Below are positions 34,749 through 44,187 of a stretch of 64,000 bases of DNA, piece after piece. Each line of letters starts with the position of its first letter. Position 1 is the stretch's first letter. The translations under genes were made by a program, and so were the position numbers. Below the pieces are notes generated by a model. It had not been told where the DNA came from and made no database searches. It worked only from the letters and a program-made list of their open reading frames with translations. The stretch comes from an uncultured Roseibium sp. (lineage in GTDB: Bacteria > Pseudomonadota > Alphaproteobacteria > Rhizobiales > Stappiaceae), in assembly GCF_963669205.1 (NCBI RefSeq), contig NZ_OY769915.1, positions 346,001-410,000 on the forward strand, read 5' to 3'.

Positions 34749-36413
34749 CTACTCCGGATACCAGAGCCGGGCTTTTTCCGCGCCGCGGTCTATGATCACA
34801 TGCCCGTTGGCGAACACGCGGTAGGCATGGCTCCAGTCGCCGTCCGGCCATCTGATCCGGATATTCGCCCTTTCCGCGACGCCCAGGCCGAAATGCACGA
34901 AGCCCATCTGCCCGGATGCGTGCCCGCCGCCGACCTGGATGTCCTTCACGACCGTCCGGTTGCCGGTTTTCACGCTGACTTTCGCGCCGACTGCACGCGT
35001 GTTGACCTTGCCCGGCTGACGGACATCGACCGCCAGCCAGTTGCCGAGCGGGCGCGGACCGGTTGCCGACCCGTGCCCGAGATTGCGGAACAGGCTGACG
35101 GGCGCGGCGCGGTTGACCACCACGAGATCGAGCAGACCGTCCGCGTTGAAATCGGCAAGTCCTGCACCGCGTCCCCTTCGGTCCAGTCCGATCCCGGAAA
35201 GATCGCCCGCTTCGACGAATTTGCCGTTCCATTGACCGATAAGCAGGTTGTCCGGATCGAAGGCCGCAAAATCCGGCATCGCCTCTACATTGCCCTTGGC
35301 AATGTAGAGATCCCACAACCCGTCATTGTTGACGTCCTGAAACTCGGAGTGCCAGCCGGTGGACGGCTTGAGATCCTCGCCCGCATAGGGACGATGCGCC
35401 GTCACGCCAAGGTCGAAGGCGATATCCTGGTAGACGGGAACGGTCTCATCCGATTCCGCGTCCAGTTTCTGAAGCTTGGTGTCGCCCATGCTGGTGAGCG
35501 CGTATTCGGGAAAGCCGTCCACGTCCAGATCGACGGATGCGATGCCCATGCCCCAGATCTTCAGATGCTGCCAGCCGTCCGTCTTGCGGTAGGGGCGTGG
35601 CGGCCGATTGGGGGGAACCGCCCAGAGCTGCTCCTGGCCGCCGCGATAGTAGTGACGATCGTTGGAGACCCTCAAGGATGGTTCTCCGGACCGGTTCCAG
35701 TCGGTGAAGAGGATCGAAAGCGCACAATATCCGGGCGAAAGGCGCACCGGCTCCGGGTAGGAAAGCGCGCCATTGTCCCCCTTTTCCGGACGGAACAGGA
35801 AATTGTCGTGGCAGGTGCCCCAGGGCGCACCGGGCTGCGAGCGATCCACATAGTTGCCGAAGGCGAGCGTCGGAAACTCAAGACCTGCTTCATAGGTCGC
35901 CGAGAAGGCCGTGGTCCACTCACGTCCGCCGTTGAACGACAGGGAGCGGTTTGCGACATCAAAACTGCAGTCGCCCTTGCCCTTCAGCAGCAGGTTCTCG
36001 CCGAGCCGCAAAAGCACCAGATCGAGAATGTCGTCATTGTCGAAGTCGAGGGGATAGGCACCAAGGACCTTCGCCGCGCTCTTGCCGTCGATCGACAGGT
36101 CGGTGGCGGAAAAGCGCAGGGCGCCGCCGGTCGGGCTCCGGTTCACGAACAGCTGTGCCGGGTTTTTCCCGCCAGCCAGAAAAAGGTCCGGCCGCCGGTC
36201 GCCGTTGCAGTCGAAGATAGCGGAGCCGCCGCCGACGAAATATTCCCATGCGCCGTCGTAGCTGTGATCAATGCCGGCGCTTCTTGCCTCTTCGACAAAT
36301 GTCGGCACAGGAGCCACGGATCCTCGTGGGTCCTCTGCCTTGGACGGGAGCGCCATTGCGAAACAGGCGGCGAATGCCAAAAAGGCCAGCCGGCCTTGAG
36401 CGATGGGTCTCAT
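34749..36413 (-). CDS. Exported CRTAC1-like FG-GAP/UnbV repeat protein
   Basis: The 554-residue protein has a signal peptide (MRPIAQGRLAFLAFAACFAMALPSKA) and FG-GAP/VCBS repeats of the DxNxDGxxD calcium-loop type (DFDNDDILDLVLL, DVNNDGLWDLYIA, DFNADGLLDLVVV). An ASPIC/UnbV C-terminus follows: GNWLAVDVRQPGKVNTRAVGAKVSV, then IRIRWPDGDWSHAY. It overlaps the di-haem cytochrome by 4 bases (ATGA). It is probably periplasmic or surface bound. A function with the cytochrome is suggested by coupling only. Confidence 0.88.
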   Translation of the reverse strand: MRPIAQGRLAFLAFAACFAMALPSKAEDPRGSVAPVPTFVEEARSAGIDHSYDGAWEYFVGGGSAIFDCNGDRRPDLFLAGGKNPAQLFVNRSPTGGALRFSATDLSIDGKSAAKVLGAYPLDFDNDDILDLVLLRLGENLLLKGKGDCSFDVANRSLSFNGGREWTTAFSATYEAGLEFPTLAFGNYVDRSQPGAPWGTCHDNFLFRPEKGDNGALSYPEPVRLSPGYCALSILFTDWNRSGEPSLRVSNDRHYYRGGQEQLWAVPPNRPPRPYRKTDGWQHLKIWGMGIASVDLDVDGFPEYALTSMGDTKLQKLDAESDETVPVYQDIAFDLGVTAHRPYAGEDLKPSTGWHSEFQDVNNDGLWDLYIAKGNVEAMPDFAAFDPDNLLIGQWNGKFVEAGDLSGIGLDRRGRGAGLADFNADGLLDLVVVNRAAPVSLFRNLGHGSATGPRPLGNWLAVDVRQPGKVNTRAVGAKVSVKTGNRTVVKDIQVGGGHASGQMGFVHFGLGVAERANIRIRWPDGDWSHAYRVFANGHVIIDRGAEKARLWYPE

Positions 36414-37837
36414 GGCGCAATCTCCAGACTGCGCAGGAAGGCGACAATCGATTGGCGTTCGCTTTCCGCTAGATTTGCATAGGCATCGCGGCTGGCTTTC
36501 GCAGCCCCGCCATGCGCCAGAATGGCCTCGTCAAGGGTCGTCAGGTCACCCCGGTGTCCATAGGGAGCCGTGCTGCCGATGCCCCAAAGCTCCGCGGTGA
36601 TGAAGACATCCCTTGCAACAAACCGCTGCGCCAGCAGTTCGTTGCCGAAGGTATCGTTTTGCGCGTCCGCGATCCGGTGTCGTTTCAGGTCGCCGAAAAG
36701 CGGAACCAGCACCCGGCCCTTGTCGTCCTTCGGCAGCGCCTGGACCCAGTCCAGCGTCGCAAGATCGAGGGCCAGGGGGTGTTCCAGGTCGCTCTGGCGC
36801 AGCGTGCCGGCCGTGTCGAACGGGCCGGGATCGTGGAAAACCAGTGAGTCCAGCGGCAGGGACGGCCTGTGGCATGAGGTACAGCCGATGTCCGTAAAGG
36901 CGCGTTCGCCTTTTGCGCTGGCGCTTTGCCAGACGTCGGGCAGATCGCTTTTGCGCGTCGGCGCGGGCAGTGTTGCCTGCCAGGCCACAAGCGCGGAAAT
37001 CTGACCGGCTGACATCTCGGCGGAATAACCGTCGGCGTCGAAATCGTCGGTGCCGGTCCAAATCGGCCCGAACCGCTCGGTCGGCTGGATTCCGTGGTGA
37101 TGGTTCATCGCGTTGACCGTGAATTGTCGCAGAGACACGATCACGCCCTTCTGGCTGAAGGGCCGGATCGTCAGGTCATCGTCGACACCGTCGAGCGCGG
37201 ACACGTCCAGCGTTCCGTCCGGATAGGCGGTGATGCTTCCGAAAGAAACATCCTTGCTGGTGAGCGAAACCGTTTCCGGCTCTCCGCTGGACCGCGCGGT
37301 CTTCAGTGCGGCCCTTCGTTGCGCGCGAAGCTCGGTCGTCATTTCCCGGGCCAGCAGTTCGATCAGGCCGGCCCCCTGGAGCGCGTTGGTGTTGCGTTCG
37401 TTTGAAAACTGCGGGTCGATCGTGTCGAAATCGGCGCTTTCGAACCCCTCCGACACAAACACGTTGGCCGTGAAGGACCCGGCCCCGCCGACAACCGGTT
37501 CGTTATGGCAGGACGCGCAGGCATTGGCGTCGGGGCCCGCGAGCCGCTGGAAGGTTAGGTGGGACTGGCGGCGGACCTTGGTCGGGACAATGGCCCCGGT
37601 GGCATCCGGCCGGCCGGCCCCATCGAGGCTGGTGAACTTGGCGGAAAAGAGGTGTTCCCCGAGCGGCTGCAGCACGCCGATGGGGTCCTGACCGGAAATC
37701 GCCAGCTGATTGATGTCGATATCCTCCTGGATCGCCTTCTCGCTCCACGGAGGCAGGTCCGGATCGGCAATCGCCGGTGTTTGCCAGACAAGCCCGGAAA
37801 GGGCCGCCGCCAGGGCAAGTCTCGATAGGCCCGTCAC
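36410..37837 (-). CDS. Periplasmic di-haem c-type cytochrome (di-haem oxidoreductase/peroxidase family)
   Basis: The 475-residue protein has a signal peptide (ending QTPAIADPD). Two haem c sites are seen: CASCH at 106-110 and CTSCH at 319-323. The family resembles the DUF1111/thiol-oxidoreductase-like di-haem group, in which one haem is electron-accepting and the other may be catalytic. The start is a GTG in a GTGA overlap with the ROK stop. The stop overlaps the CRTAC1-like gene. Whether it is a peroxidase is not determined. Confidence 0.87.
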   Translation of the reverse strand: MTGLSRLALAAALSGLVWQTPAIADPDLPPWSEKAIQEDIDINQLAISGQDPIGVLQPLGEHLFSAKFTSLDGAGRPDATGAIVPTKVRRQSHLTFQRLAGPDANACASCHNEPVVGGAGSFTANVFVSEGFESADFDTIDPQFSNERNTNALQGAGLIELLAREMTTELRAQRRAALKTARSSGEPETVSLTSKDVSFGSITAYPDGTLDVSALDGVDDDLTIRPFSQKGVIVSLRQFTVNAMNHHHGIQPTERFGPIWTGTDDFDADGYSAEMSAGQISALVAWQATLPAPTRKSDLPDVWQSASAKGERAFTDIGCTSCHRPSLPLDSLVFHDPGPFDTAGTLRQSDLEHPLALDLATLDWVQALPKDDKGRVLVPLFGDLKRHRIADAQNDTFGNELLAQRFVARDVFITAELWGIGSTAPYGHRGDLTTLDEAILAHGGAAKASRDAYANLAESERQSIVAFLRSLEIAP

Positions 37838-39099
37838 GCCGGTAACTCCTGGCTGTCTTCACGTCCGGCAGGATTGCCGCGGGGTGACGCCGCACCGAGA
37901 AAATCCTTGTCGAGACGTTCCATGGACTGAGCGATCAGGCCGCTGCGAATGAAATCCTCGTTCCAGGGCATGACATCGAGCGAGAAATTGTTCCTGAGAT
38001 CGGCGACGAGCGCTTCTTCGAGCCCCTCCCACATGGATTTTTCCATGAAGGAGAAAGCGCGCACGGCAGCACCGGTCAGAACGACGCGTTTCGGGTCGAT
38101 CATCGCGATCACCCGAGCGATCCCGTAGCCGAGAACCCGGCCAGCGTCCTGAAAGGCTTTGAGAGCATCCTGGTCACCTGCGCCCGCGCGCTCCAGAAGA
38201 TGCGCAAGGCCGCGGACCCCGGCCCTGATGCTGACCGGGTCGGTGTCTTCGGGAAGATGGCTCGCGGCCCGGATCAGGGCATAGTCCGAGAGATAGGCTT
38301 CCAGGCAACCGCGCTTGCCGCAGCGGCAAAGGGCACCGCCCGGAATGTGATTCGCGTGCCCGAACTCAGCGGCGGTGCCGCTGGCTCCGGAGAACAGCTG
38401 GTTGTTGAGATAGAGGCCCATGCCGACACCGTAGTCCAGCATGATTACCGCGAAGGTGCCGCTGTAGCGATTGGGATCGGACCAGTGCAGGGCTTCCGTT
38501 ATCATGTTGGTATCATTGGAGATGTAGCACTCGGCACCGAATGCCTCCTGCAACGGTGCGACAACCGGAATACCGCGTCCCGAAAAGGCGGGGCTCCAGG
38601 CGACCTGCCCCGTTTCCGTTTCGACGACACCCTGCGCCGCGACGCCGATCTCGCAGACATTCGAGGGATCGACCCCCGCCTCATCGAGGAAACTTCGGAT
38701 CGCCGCAACGATGGTCTGCGGAAAACTGCCGGCATCCGCAGCCGTGCTGTCGAACTTGGTTCGCCTGTCCAGAACCACCTCGCCGGCGAAATTGACCAGC
38801 GAAAGGTCGATGTTGTTGACCGACAGGCGGGCGCAGATGATGAAAACGGCCCCTGGTGAAAGCTTCAGGAGAGTTCTCGGCCGCCCGCGCGCCTGCGGTG
38901 CCTTGGGTTCTTCGCTTTCCAGACTGACGATCAGTCCCTGATCCAGAAGATCGGAGGTGATCGCGGTCACGGTTGCGGGGCTCAGGCGCGTGATCTGACC
39001 GAGATCGATCCGCGCCATCGGACCGCTTCTGCGCAGCGCCTGGAGTACAATACTTCGATTTTGCCGCCGGATCTGGTCCCGGTCCGCCTTGCGTGTCAT
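37834..39099 (-). CDS. ROK-family transcriptional regulator (XylR-type)
   Basis: The 421-residue protein has an N-terminal winged helix (NRSIVLQALRRSGPMARIDLGQITRLSPATVTAITSDLLDQGLI) and a ROK sugar-kinase-like domain. The zinc site HANHIPGGALCRCGKRGCLEAYLS is complete. It is divergent from xylF, so it most likely represses the xylose operon until xylose is present. Its 3' end overlaps the di-haem cytochrome gene by 4 bases, which puts three functionally distinct genes in one transcript. Confidence 0.92.
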   Translation of the reverse strand: MTRKADRDQIRRQNRSIVLQALRRSGPMARIDLGQITRLSPATVTAITSDLLDQGLIVSLESEEPKAPQARGRPRTLLKLSPGAVFIICARLSVNNIDLSLVNFAGEVVLDRRTKFDSTAADAGSFPQTIVAAIRSFLDEAGVDPSNVCEIGVAAQGVVETETGQVAWSPAFSGRGIPVVAPLQEAFGAECYISNDTNMITEALHWSDPNRYSGTFAVIMLDYGVGMGLYLNNQLFSGASGTAAEFGHANHIPGGALCRCGKRGCLEAYLSDYALIRAASHLPEDTDPVSIRAGVRGLAHLLERAGAGDQDALKAFQDAGRVLGYGIARVIAMIDPKRVVLTGAAVRAFSFMEKSMWEGLEEALVADLRNNFSLDVMPWNEDFIRSGLIAQSMERLDKDFLGAASPRGNPAGREDSQELPA

Positions 39100-39191
39100 G
39101 CTCGCTCAGCTCTTCTCAAGGTGTTTCCTCTGCCCGGGTTTCTCCCGGTTTTTCTCTGTTTCGACGACAATTTATAGCCTCTTCGAACAGA

Positions 39192-39301
39192 GTTTTGCAA
39201 AACCATGTTGACAGGAGCGACGCTTTCCTGCAACTTTTTTTCGGACACCAAAAAAAATAACAACAAGGCTGTCCCATATGCGGCACTGCAACAAAGTGCC
39301 G
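39192..39301. promoter_or_regulatory. Candidate XylR operators in the xyl divergent region
   Basis: Two inverted repeats lie between the ROK gene and xylF: the perfect 12-bp palindrome GTTTTGCAAAAC (39192-39203) and CGGCACT-N7-AGTGCCG (39281-39301). The second is 66 bases before the xylF start. Either could be the ROK repressor site. The assignment is from position only. Confidence 0.5.
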
Positions 39302-39366
39302 GCTGACTAAATGCATATTTCGGCTCGGCTGACACGCATGCCGGGCCAACTGGAGGAAACATCGCG

Positions 39367-40398
39367 ATGCGTAAAATAACCACTTTGCTGGCGGGCGCCC
39401 TGCTGTCCGCGACCGCTCTGACCGCCGCCCAGGCGGATGACATTGTTGTTGGCGTGAGCTGGTCGAATTTCCAGGAAGAACGCTGGAAGACGGATGAAGC
39501 TGCCATCAAGGGCGCTCTGGACGCAGCCGGCGCGAAGTACATTTCTGCCGATGCGCAGAGCTCTTCCGCGAAGCAGCTGTCCGACGTTGAAGCTCTGATC
39601 GCACAGGGCGCGACGGCCCTGATCATCCTGGCGCAGGACGCCCAGGCGATCGGCCCGGCTGTTCAGGCTGCTGCCGACGAAGGCATTCCGGTCGTCGGCT
39701 ACGACCGCCTGATCGACGACTCGCGCGCTTTCTACCTGACGTTCGACAACGTCGAAGTCGGCCGCATGCAGGCTGCTGCTGTTCTCGCGGCTCAGCCCAA
39801 GGGCAACTACGTCATGATCAAGGGTTCCCCGACCGATCCGAACGCGGACTTCCTCCGCGGCGGTCAGCAGGAAGTCCTGCAGGCAGCGCTTGATTCCGGC
39901 GACATCAAGATTGTCGGCGAAGCCTACACCGATGGCTGGCTTCCGGCGAACGCGCAGCGCAACATGGAGCAGATCCTGACGGCAAACGACAACAAAGTCG
40001 ACGCCGTGGTCGCTTCCAATGACGGCACCGCCGGCGGGGTTGTCGCTGCACTGACCGCACAGGGCATGGACGGCATTCCGGTTTCCGGCCAGGACGGCGA
40101 TCATGCGGCCCTGAACCGCGTCGCCAAGGGTACGCAGACCGTGTCCGTCTGGAAGGATGCGCGCGAACTCGGCAAGGCAGCCGGTGAAATCGCCGTTGCG
40201 CTCGCCGGCGGTTCGGAAATGTCGGCCGTCGACGGTGCCGGCAGCTGGACGTCGCCGGGTGGCACGGAACTGACCGCCAAGTTCTTGGCGCCGCTTCCGA
40301 TCACCAAGGACAACCTGAGCGCTGTCGTCGATGCGGGCTGGATCACCAAGGACGATCTGTGCCAGGGCGTGTCCGGCGGACCGGCTCCCTGTAACTGA
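39367..40398 (+). CDS. xylF: Xylose ABC transporter binding protein XylF
   Basis: The 343-residue protein has a signal peptide (MRKITTLLAGALLSATALTAAQA) and the periplasmic-binding fold of CUT2 sugars. The segments DDIVVGVSWSNFQEERWKTDEAAIKG, ALIILAQDAQAIGPAVQAA, VVASNDGTAGGVVAALTAQGM and GQDGDHAALNRV fit D-xylose binding proteins. GGAGG is 9 bases upstream. It is the first gene of the xylF-H-G-B-A operon, divergent from the ROK regulator. Confidence 0.95.
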   Translation: MRKITTLLAGALLSATALTAAQADDIVVGVSWSNFQEERWKTDEAAIKGALDAAGAKYISADAQSSSAKQLSDVEALIAQGATALIILAQDAQAIGPAVQAAADEGIPVVGYDRLIDDSRAFYLTFDNVEVGRMQAAAVLAAQPKGNYVMIKGSPTDPNADFLRGGQQEVLQAALDSGDIKIVGEAYTDGWLPANAQRNMEQILTANDNKVDAVVASNDGTAGGVVAALTAQGMDGIPVSGQDGDHAALNRVAKGTQTVSVWKDARELGKAAGEIAVALAGGSEMSAVDGAGSWTSPGGTELTAKFLAPLPITKDNLSAVVDAGWITKDDLCQGVSGGPAPCN

Positions 40399-40414
40399 TA
40401 GACTTGCCGAAAGC

Positions 40415-40442
40415 GCGGCCCCGGACGTAAGATCGGGGCCGC
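40415..40442 (+). promoter_or_regulatory. Hairpin between xylF and xylH
   Basis: A perfect 9-bp stem (GCGGCCCCG / CGGGGCCGC) with a 10-base loop lies 16 bases after the xylF stop. It has no T tract. It could hold back transcription or protect the xylF message so that binding protein is made in excess. Confidence 0.65.
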
Positions 40443-40522
40443 AATAAAACGGGTGCATCAAGGCACCGCGGGCAGACCTCCCGGCACAGTTGCGAAATGG
40501 TCTCCAAGCAGGAGTTACCCTG

Positions 40523-41818
40523 ATGTCCGACACCGCTCTGCCCGGCTCGAACCGCCCGGCGGCCCGAAACTTGTTTGCCGCGTTGCAGCTCGACACGCGT
40601 CTTTTGGGCATGATCGGCGCGTTTGTTGTCCTGTGCCTCGTCTTCAACGTGTTCACAGACGGCCGCTTTCTGACGCCGCGCAATATCTTCAATCTGACGA
40701 TCCAAACCGTCTCCGTCGCGATCATGGCGACGGGCATGGTGTTTGTCATCGTAACCCGTCACATCGACCTGTCTGTCGGTTCCCTTCTGGCGACCGTTGC
40801 CGCTGTCATGGCGGTGGTGCAGACCGATCTTCTTGCCCATCCCGAGGTGCTCGGACTTGGTCATCCGGCGATCTGGGTTCTCGCGTTGATCGCCGGGATT
40901 TGTGTCGGCGTCGCGATCGGCGCCTTCCAGGGCTGGATGATCGGCTATCTCGGCATTCCGGCTTTCATCGTCACGCTTGGCGGTCTCCTGGTGTGGAGAA
41001 ACGTGGCCTGGTTCATTACCTCCGGTCAGACAATCGGCCCCCTGAACGAGACGTTCACCATGCTCGGGGGCATCGGTGGAACCATGGGTGAAACCGCATC
41101 CTGGATCTTTGGTCTTCTTGCGGTCGGCATCGTGTTGTGGCTTCAGATTGCCTCGCGCCGCCGCCGCGCCTCCCATGGCTTTCCGGTCAAGCCGGTCTGG
41201 GCCGAGCTTTCTCTGGGCGCAATCACGACGGTCGCCATTCTCGGGTTTGTGGCGATCCTGAACGCCTATCACATTCCCCCGGCACGCCTGAAACGGATGT
41301 TCGAGGCGGTCGGCGAGACGATGCCGGAAGGGCTTGAGGTCGGCTACGGCATTCCCTACTCGGTCGTGCTTCTGATCCTCGTGGCGGTTGCCATGACGGT
41401 GGTCGCGCGCCGCACGCGTCTCGGGCGCTACATATTCGCAACGGGCGGCAATCCGGACGCGGCAGAACTGTCGGGCATCAACACGCGTTTCCTGACGGTC
41501 AAGATCTTCGCAATCATGGGCGGGCTGTGTGCGCTTGCCGGGGCAGTCGCCTCTGCACGCCTCGGGTTTTCAACGAACGATATCGGCACGCTCGACGAAC
41601 TGCGCGTGATCGCGGCCGCCGTGATTGGCGGGACAGCGCTCGCCGGCGGTGTCGGCACGATTTACGGCGCGATCCTCGGGGCCCTGATCATGCAGTCCCT
41701 GCAGTCCGGCATGGCGATGGTGGGCGTCGACGCTCCGCTGCAGAACATTGTGGTCGGCGTGGTGCTGGTCGTGGCCGTCCTGGTCGATATCATCTACCGC
41801 AAGCGGACGGGAGAGTAA
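40523..41818 (+). CDS. xylH: Xylose ABC transporter permease XylH
   Basis: The 431-residue membrane protein has the CUT2 permease pattern: ARHL-type ITRHIDLSVGSLLATVAAVMAVV, GIPAFIVTLGGLLVWRNVAW, TGGNPDAAELSGINTRFLTVKIFAIMGGLCALAGAV, and TALAGGVGTIYGAILGALIM. ATG 40523 is chosen because GGAG lies 8 bases upstream. It is slightly longer than E. coli XylH (393) because of a central loop (about 225-280). Confidence 0.94.
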   Translation: MSDTALPGSNRPAARNLFAALQLDTRLLGMIGAFVVLCLVFNVFTDGRFLTPRNIFNLTIQTVSVAIMATGMVFVIVTRHIDLSVGSLLATVAAVMAVVQTDLLAHPEVLGLGHPAIWVLALIAGICVGVAIGAFQGWMIGYLGIPAFIVTLGGLLVWRNVAWFITSGQTIGPLNETFTMLGGIGGTMGETASWIFGLLAVGIVLWLQIASRRRRASHGFPVKPVWAELSLGAITTVAILGFVAILNAYHIPPARLKRMFEAVGETMPEGLEVGYGIPYSVVLLILVAVAMTVVARRTRLGRYIFATGGNPDAAELSGINTRFLTVKIFAIMGGLCALAGAVASARLGFSTNDIGTLDELRVIAAAVIGGTALAGGVGTIYGAILGALIMQSLQSGMAMVGVDAPLQNIVVGVVLVVAVLVDIIYRKRTGE

Positions 41819-41821
41819 GAC

Positions 41822-42610
41822 ATGGCAACACCTCTCGTAGAAATGAAGGACATGTGCATTTCCTTTGGCGGGGTGCACGCCGTCGATCACGTCACGGTCG
41901 ATCTCTTCCCGGGTGAAGTCGTCGGGCTTCTGGGCCACAACGGCGCCGGCAAGTCGACCTTGATCAAGATCCTCTCCGGGGCCTACAAGGCCGACAGCGG
42001 CCAGATCCTGATCAATGGCGAGGAAGCGCAAATTCACTCGCCGAGGGATGCGCGCTCCTACAACATCGAAACGATCTACCAGACGCTTGCGCTGGCGGAC
42101 AATCTCGATGCGGCGTCGAACCTCTTCCTCGGCCGTGAGCTGACGACACCGTTCGGGTTCGTGGATGACGATGCCATGGAAGCGGAAACCCGCAAGATCA
42201 TGGGCAAGCTCAACCCCAACTTCAAGAAGTTCCATGCTCCGGTGAAGGCTCTCTCCGGCGGTCAGCGCCAGTCCGTTGCCATCGCGCGCGCGGTCTACTT
42301 CAACGCCAAGATCCTGATCATGGACGAACCGACCGCTGCGCTCGGCGTGCACGAGACGCAAATGGTGGCCGAACTGATCGAGGAACTGAAGAAGCAGGGG
42401 CTCGGCATCTTCCTGATCAGCCACGACATCCACGACGTCTTCGCGCTCTGCGATCGCCTGGCGGTGATGAAAAACGGTCAGCTGGTCGGCAGTGCGAAAA
42501 CCACGGACGTGACCGACGATGACGTTCTTGGCATGATCATCCTCGGCAAGTGTCCTCCCGGTGCAACACCGGGTCCGGGTGCTCTTGTGGAAGAAGAGGC
42601 GGCAAGCTAA
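41822..42610 (+). CDS. xylG: Xylose ABC transporter ATP-binding protein XylG (single domain)
   Basis: The 262-residue protein has one ABC domain: Walker A GHNGAGKST, signature LSGGQRQSVAIARAV, Walker B ILIMDEPTAALG. E. coli XylG has about 513 residues with two domains, so this single-domain form must work as a homodimer. It starts three bases after the xylH stop. The C-terminus ends in a short tail (PGPGALVEEEAAS). Confidence 0.92.
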   Translation: MATPLVEMKDMCISFGGVHAVDHVTVDLFPGEVVGLLGHNGAGKSTLIKILSGAYKADSGQILINGEEAQIHSPRDARSYNIETIYQTLALADNLDAASNLFLGRELTTPFGFVDDDAMEAETRKIMGKLNPNFKKFHAPVKALSGGQRQSVAIARAVYFNAKILIMDEPTAALGVHETQMVAELIEELKKQGLGIFLISHDIHDVFALCDRLAVMKNGQLVGSAKTTDVTDDDVLGMIILGKCPPGATPGPGALVEEEAAS

Positions 42611-42615
42611 ACCGG

Positions 42616-42647
42616 ACCGGTCTGCGTTCAATTGTACGCAGGCCGGT
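42616..42647 (+). promoter_or_regulatory. Hairpin between xylG and xylB
   Basis: A 12-bp stem (ACCGGTCTGCGT / ACGCAGGCCGGT, one G-U pair) with an 8-base loop lies after xylG. It may slow transcription or mark RNA processing between transport and catabolic genes. Confidence 0.6.
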
Positions 42648-42725
42648 TGCATTCATGCATTTTGGAGCCGTGACCTCATGTCGGGGACCGGCTTTCCTTT
42701 GGGCGAATTCTGAGGAACGCACCTC

Positions 42726-44177
42726 ATGTTTATCGGTCTCGATATCGGCACAAGTTCCGTTAAAGCCATTCTGCTCGGCGACGATCAATCCCTGATCGCC
42801 TCGGCGACGTCTGATCTCACGGTGGAGCGGCCGCATCCCGGCTGGTCCGAACAGGATCCCGACAGCTGGTGGCGCGCCTGTGAAATCGTGCTCGATGCCC
42901 TGAAGGCCGAAGCTCCGAAGGCGCTCGCTGCCGTCAGGGGCATCGGCCTTTCCGGTCACATGCACGGCGCAACACTGCTCGACGGTGACGGCCGCCCGTT
43001 GCGGCCCTGCATCTTGTGGAACGATGGCCGGTCCGGGAAACAGTGCGAGGAACTGACCGCGCGCGAACCGAAGTTTCAGACCCTTGGCGGCAATCTGGTG
43101 ATGCCGGGCTTCACCGCCCCCAAGCTGCAATGGGTCCGCGAAAACGAGCCTGAGATTTTCGGCAAGACGGAAATGGTCCTGCTTCCCAAGGACTACGTGC
43201 GCTTCAAGCTGACCGGCGAGTATGCAGGGGACATGTCCGATAGCGCCGGAACACTCTGGCTGGATGTCGCCAGGCGCGACTGGAGCGATGAACTCCTTGC
43301 CGCAACCGGCCTCGACCGCAACAAGATGCCCCGGCTCGTGGAGGGTTCTGAAAGCTCCGGAACGCTGAAGCCGGATCTCTGCGCGCGCTGGGGATTTGAG
43401 GCACCGCCGGTCGTTGCGGGCGGTGGCGGCGACAACGCGGCATCGGCCTGTGGTGTCGGCGCGGTTGATCCCGGATCCGCCTTCGTCTCGCTCGGAACCT
43501 CGGGTGTCCTGTTCGTGACCAATGACCGGTTTTCTCCGAATGTCGATGGCGCGGTGCATGCCTTCTGCCATGCCGTGCCGCAGACATGGCACCAGATGGG
43601 CGTGATCCTGTCGGCAACTGACAGTCTCAACTGGCTGGCGGGGATCCTGAAGAAATCGCCCGGAGAGCTGACGCAGGCGCTGGGGCGTGTGTCCGGACCT
43701 TCGGCAGTGTCGTTTCTTCCCTATCTCGGCGGCGAACGCACGCCGCACAACGACGTCGATATCCGCGCCGGTTTCGCAGGCATTTCGCACGAAACCGATG
43801 ATGCCGTTTTGACCCATGCCGTCCTCGACGGGGTCGCCTTCGCGCTGAAGGACTGCCTGGAAGCGCTGAGCGTCGCAGGCACCCGGATTGACCGGGTTCT
43901 TGCTGTGGGCGGCGGCTCGCGCTCGCAAACCTGGCTGGAGATCATCGCCAGCCTCTTGAATGTGACCGTCGATGTTCCGGTGGACGGCGATTTCGGCGCC
44001 TCGCTGGGGGCCGCACGTCTCGGGCAGGCTGCCGCACTCGGATCGACGGACGAGATCTTCGGCAAACCGGCGCTTCAGACAAGCATCGATCCGGTTCCGT
44101 CCCTTACTGAACACTACGCCGAGGCCTACGGGCGCTGGCGCAAACTTTATCCGGCATTCAAGCAAGCCGGCTTCTGA
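42726..44177 (+). CDS. xylB: Xylulokinase XylB
   Basis: The 483-residue FGGY-family kinase phosphorylates D-xylulose. Visible motifs are the N-terminal phosphate loop (IGLDIGTSSVKAIL), the sugar-binding SGHMHGATLLD, WNDGRSGKQCEEL, and the second FGGY signature GVAFALKDCLEAL with VGGGSRSQTWLEIIASLL. GAGGAACG is 8 bases upstream. The gene lies between xylG and xylA. Confidence 0.95.
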   Translation: MFIGLDIGTSSVKAILLGDDQSLIASATSDLTVERPHPGWSEQDPDSWWRACEIVLDALKAEAPKALAAVRGIGLSGHMHGATLLDGDGRPLRPCILWNDGRSGKQCEELTAREPKFQTLGGNLVMPGFTAPKLQWVRENEPEIFGKTEMVLLPKDYVRFKLTGEYAGDMSDSAGTLWLDVARRDWSDELLAATGLDRNKMPRLVEGSESSGTLKPDLCARWGFEAPPVVAGGGGDNAASACGVGAVDPGSAFVSLGTSGVLFVTNDRFSPNVDGAVHAFCHAVPQTWHQMGVILSATDSLNWLAGILKKSPGELTQALGRVSGPSAVSFLPYLGGERTPHNDVDIRAGFAGISHETDDAVLTHAVLDGVAFALKDCLEALSVAGTRIDRVLAVGGGSRSQTWLEIIASLLNVTVDVPVDGDFGASLGAARLGQAAALGSTDEIFGKPALQTSIDPVPSLTEHYAEAYGRWRKLYPAFKQAGF

Positions 44178-44187
44178 GGAGCAAGAC

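Noticed and set aside
34689..36482. Plus-strand frame of about 600 codons
   Set aside because: It is antisense to the CRTAC1-like gene, which has a signal peptide and FG-GAP repeats.
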